This document shows positions 63,323-64,000 of a stretch of DNA of 64,000 bases, piece after piece. The notes below the pieces were generated by a model. It was given only the letters and a program-made list of their open reading frames with translations. It did not search any database and was not told where the DNA came from. Position numbers and translations under genes: made by a program. The stretch is from Cronobacter dublinensis subsp. dublinensis LMG 23823 (lineage in GTDB: Bacteria > Pseudomonadota > Gammaproteobacteria > Enterobacterales > Enterobacteriaceae), in contig NZ_CP012266.1 of NCBI RefSeq assembly GCF_001277235.1, forward strand, positions 4,216,001 to 4,280,000, written 5' to 3'. Positions within the stretch are counted from its first letter, which is position 1; each line of letters begins with the position of its first letter.

Positions 63323-63345
63323 ATTGATACGTTATAACATAATTA
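63323..63345 (-). promoter_or_regulatory. Candidate Zur operator of zinT
   Basis: An AT-rich palindrome centred on GTTATAAC (63331-63338), minus-strand reading AATTATGTTATAACGTATC, about 40 bases before the start codon. The enterobacterial Zur box has the core TGTTATA.TATAACA; the fit is good in the centre and weaker at the edges. Confidence 0.7.
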
Positions 63346-63498
63346 AAAATAACGCGACAACTCGTGATACCGCCCGACGCCATCAGGCGCGATAATGCAT
63401 GACCGGGTGAACGCCTGCTTTACGGCGGCTACCCAAATCATCTAATAATAAAAACAGTCACCTGCCCCACCGGCGTTGTAGCCTGAGAAGGAAGTCTC

Positions 63499-64000
63499 AT
63501 GACCCCAAAAGCGTCCCGCCCGACCATCAGCGACGTCGCACGCGCCGCGAAAACCGGTAAAACCAGCGTCTCCCGCTACCTGAACGGCGAGAAACATTTG
63601 CTTTCCGCCGATCTTCTGGCGCGTATCGAACAGGCTATCGCGCAGCTCGACTATCGCCCGAGCCAGATGGCGCGCGGCCTGAAACGCGGCCGCACCCGGC
63701 TTATTGGCCTTATCATCGCCGATATCACCAACCCCTATTCGGTTAACGTCTTAAGCGGCATCGAGGCCGCGTGCCGCGACAAAGGCTTCACGCCGCTGGT
63801 CTGTAACACCAATAATGAGCTCGATCAGGAGCTGCATTATCTCGATTTGCTGCGCAGCTATCAGGTGGAAGGGATTGTGGTAAACGCGGTGGGCATGCGC
63901 GAAGAAGGGCTGAACCGGCTGCAACAGTCGGCGCTGCCAATGGTGCTTATCGACCGTAAAATCCCGGATTTCGCCTGCGACGTGGTCGGGCTCGACAACA
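63499..64000 (+). CDS. LacI-family transcriptional regulator (3' end outside window)
   Basis: The first 167 codons are present. An N-terminal LacI helix-turn-helix (TISDVARAAKTGKTSVSRYLNGE, residues about 9-31) with hinge helix region RPSQMARGLKRGRT is followed by the start of the periplasmic-binding-protein-like sensor domain (IGLIIADITNPYSVNVLSGIEAACRD, GIVVNAVG). The sugar it senses cannot be told. AAGGAAG lies before the ATG. Its target genes are probably to the right of the window. Confidence 0.9.
   Translation, partial: MTPKASRPTISDVARAAKTGKTSVSRYLNGEKHLLSADLLARIEQAIAQLDYRPSQMARGLKRGRTRLIGLIIADITNPYSVNVLSGIEAACRDKGFTPLVCNTNNELDQELHYLDLLRSYQVEGIVVNAVGMREEGLNRLQQSALPMVLIDRKIPDFACDVVGLDN

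Overview
The window is chromosomal DNA of a GC-rich member of the Enterobacteriaceae. Gene order and protein sequences follow the E. coli K-12 stretch yhiN-pitA-uspBA-rsmJ-prlC-rlmJ-gor ... yhjCDE-yhjG-pdeH-kdgK-yhjJ-dctA-pdeK-bcs-dpp-proK-eptB-ohr-yhjX-yhjY-tag-yiaC-bisC-yiaD almost gene for gene. The accessory genes and GC content would fit Cronobacter or a close relative. That genus call is inference from memory, not from a search. No prophage, insertion sequence, rRNA operon or CRISPR array is visible. The one tRNA gene is tRNA-Pro(CGG).

Layout: (1) 1-4022 is a variable left end. It holds the 3' part of a phosphopantetheinyl transferase (acpT-like), a secreted NlpC/P60 hydrolase, and a two-gene operon pairing an intact glutamine-synthetase-family ligase with an OtsA-like protein that has lost UDP-sugar-binding residues. 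(2) 4029-13509 is conserved housekeeping: yhiN, pitA, uspB/uspA, rsmJ-prlC, rlmJ and gor. The dtpB gene found here in E. coli is absent. (3) 13575-17420 replaces the E. coli acid-fitness region with a HEPN/transmembrane/ankyrin-like protein, an acetyltransferase, a YdeI-like OB-fold protein and a short-chain dehydrogenase. (4) 17539-30571 is yhjC, yhjD, yhjE, yhjG, pdeH (with a textbook sigma-28 promoter), kdgK, yhjJ, dctA and pdeK. (5) 30695-44907 is a complete cellulose locus: bcsRQABZC on the minus strand and bcsEFG divergent. It makes, exports and phosphoethanolamine-modifies cellulose, and pdeH/pdeK next to it can lower c-di-GMP, the signal BcsA and BcsE read. (6) 45063-50804 is the dipeptide transporter dppABCDF, with a GcvB-type C/A-rich leader.

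(7) 50805-53688 is an AT-richer accessory island between dppA and tRNA-Pro. It carries a putative secreted muramidase with a pesticin/T4-lysozyme-like catalytic motif behind a peptidoglycan-binding-like region, followed by two recently duplicated exported four-cysteine proteins that look like its immunity proteins. A duplicated and interrupted copy of the tRNA 3' end lies at its border. This is the best candidate for an undescribed antibacterial effector/immunity cassette. (8) 53689-63288 returns to the conserved order: proK, eptB, ohr, yhjX (with tandem YpdB-type sites), yhjY, tag-yiaC, bisC and yiaD, then zinT with a Zur-like operator. (9) A LacI-family regulator runs off the right end.

Start codons were set by comparison with remembered family lengths and by Shine-Dalgarno spacing. 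No database search was run.
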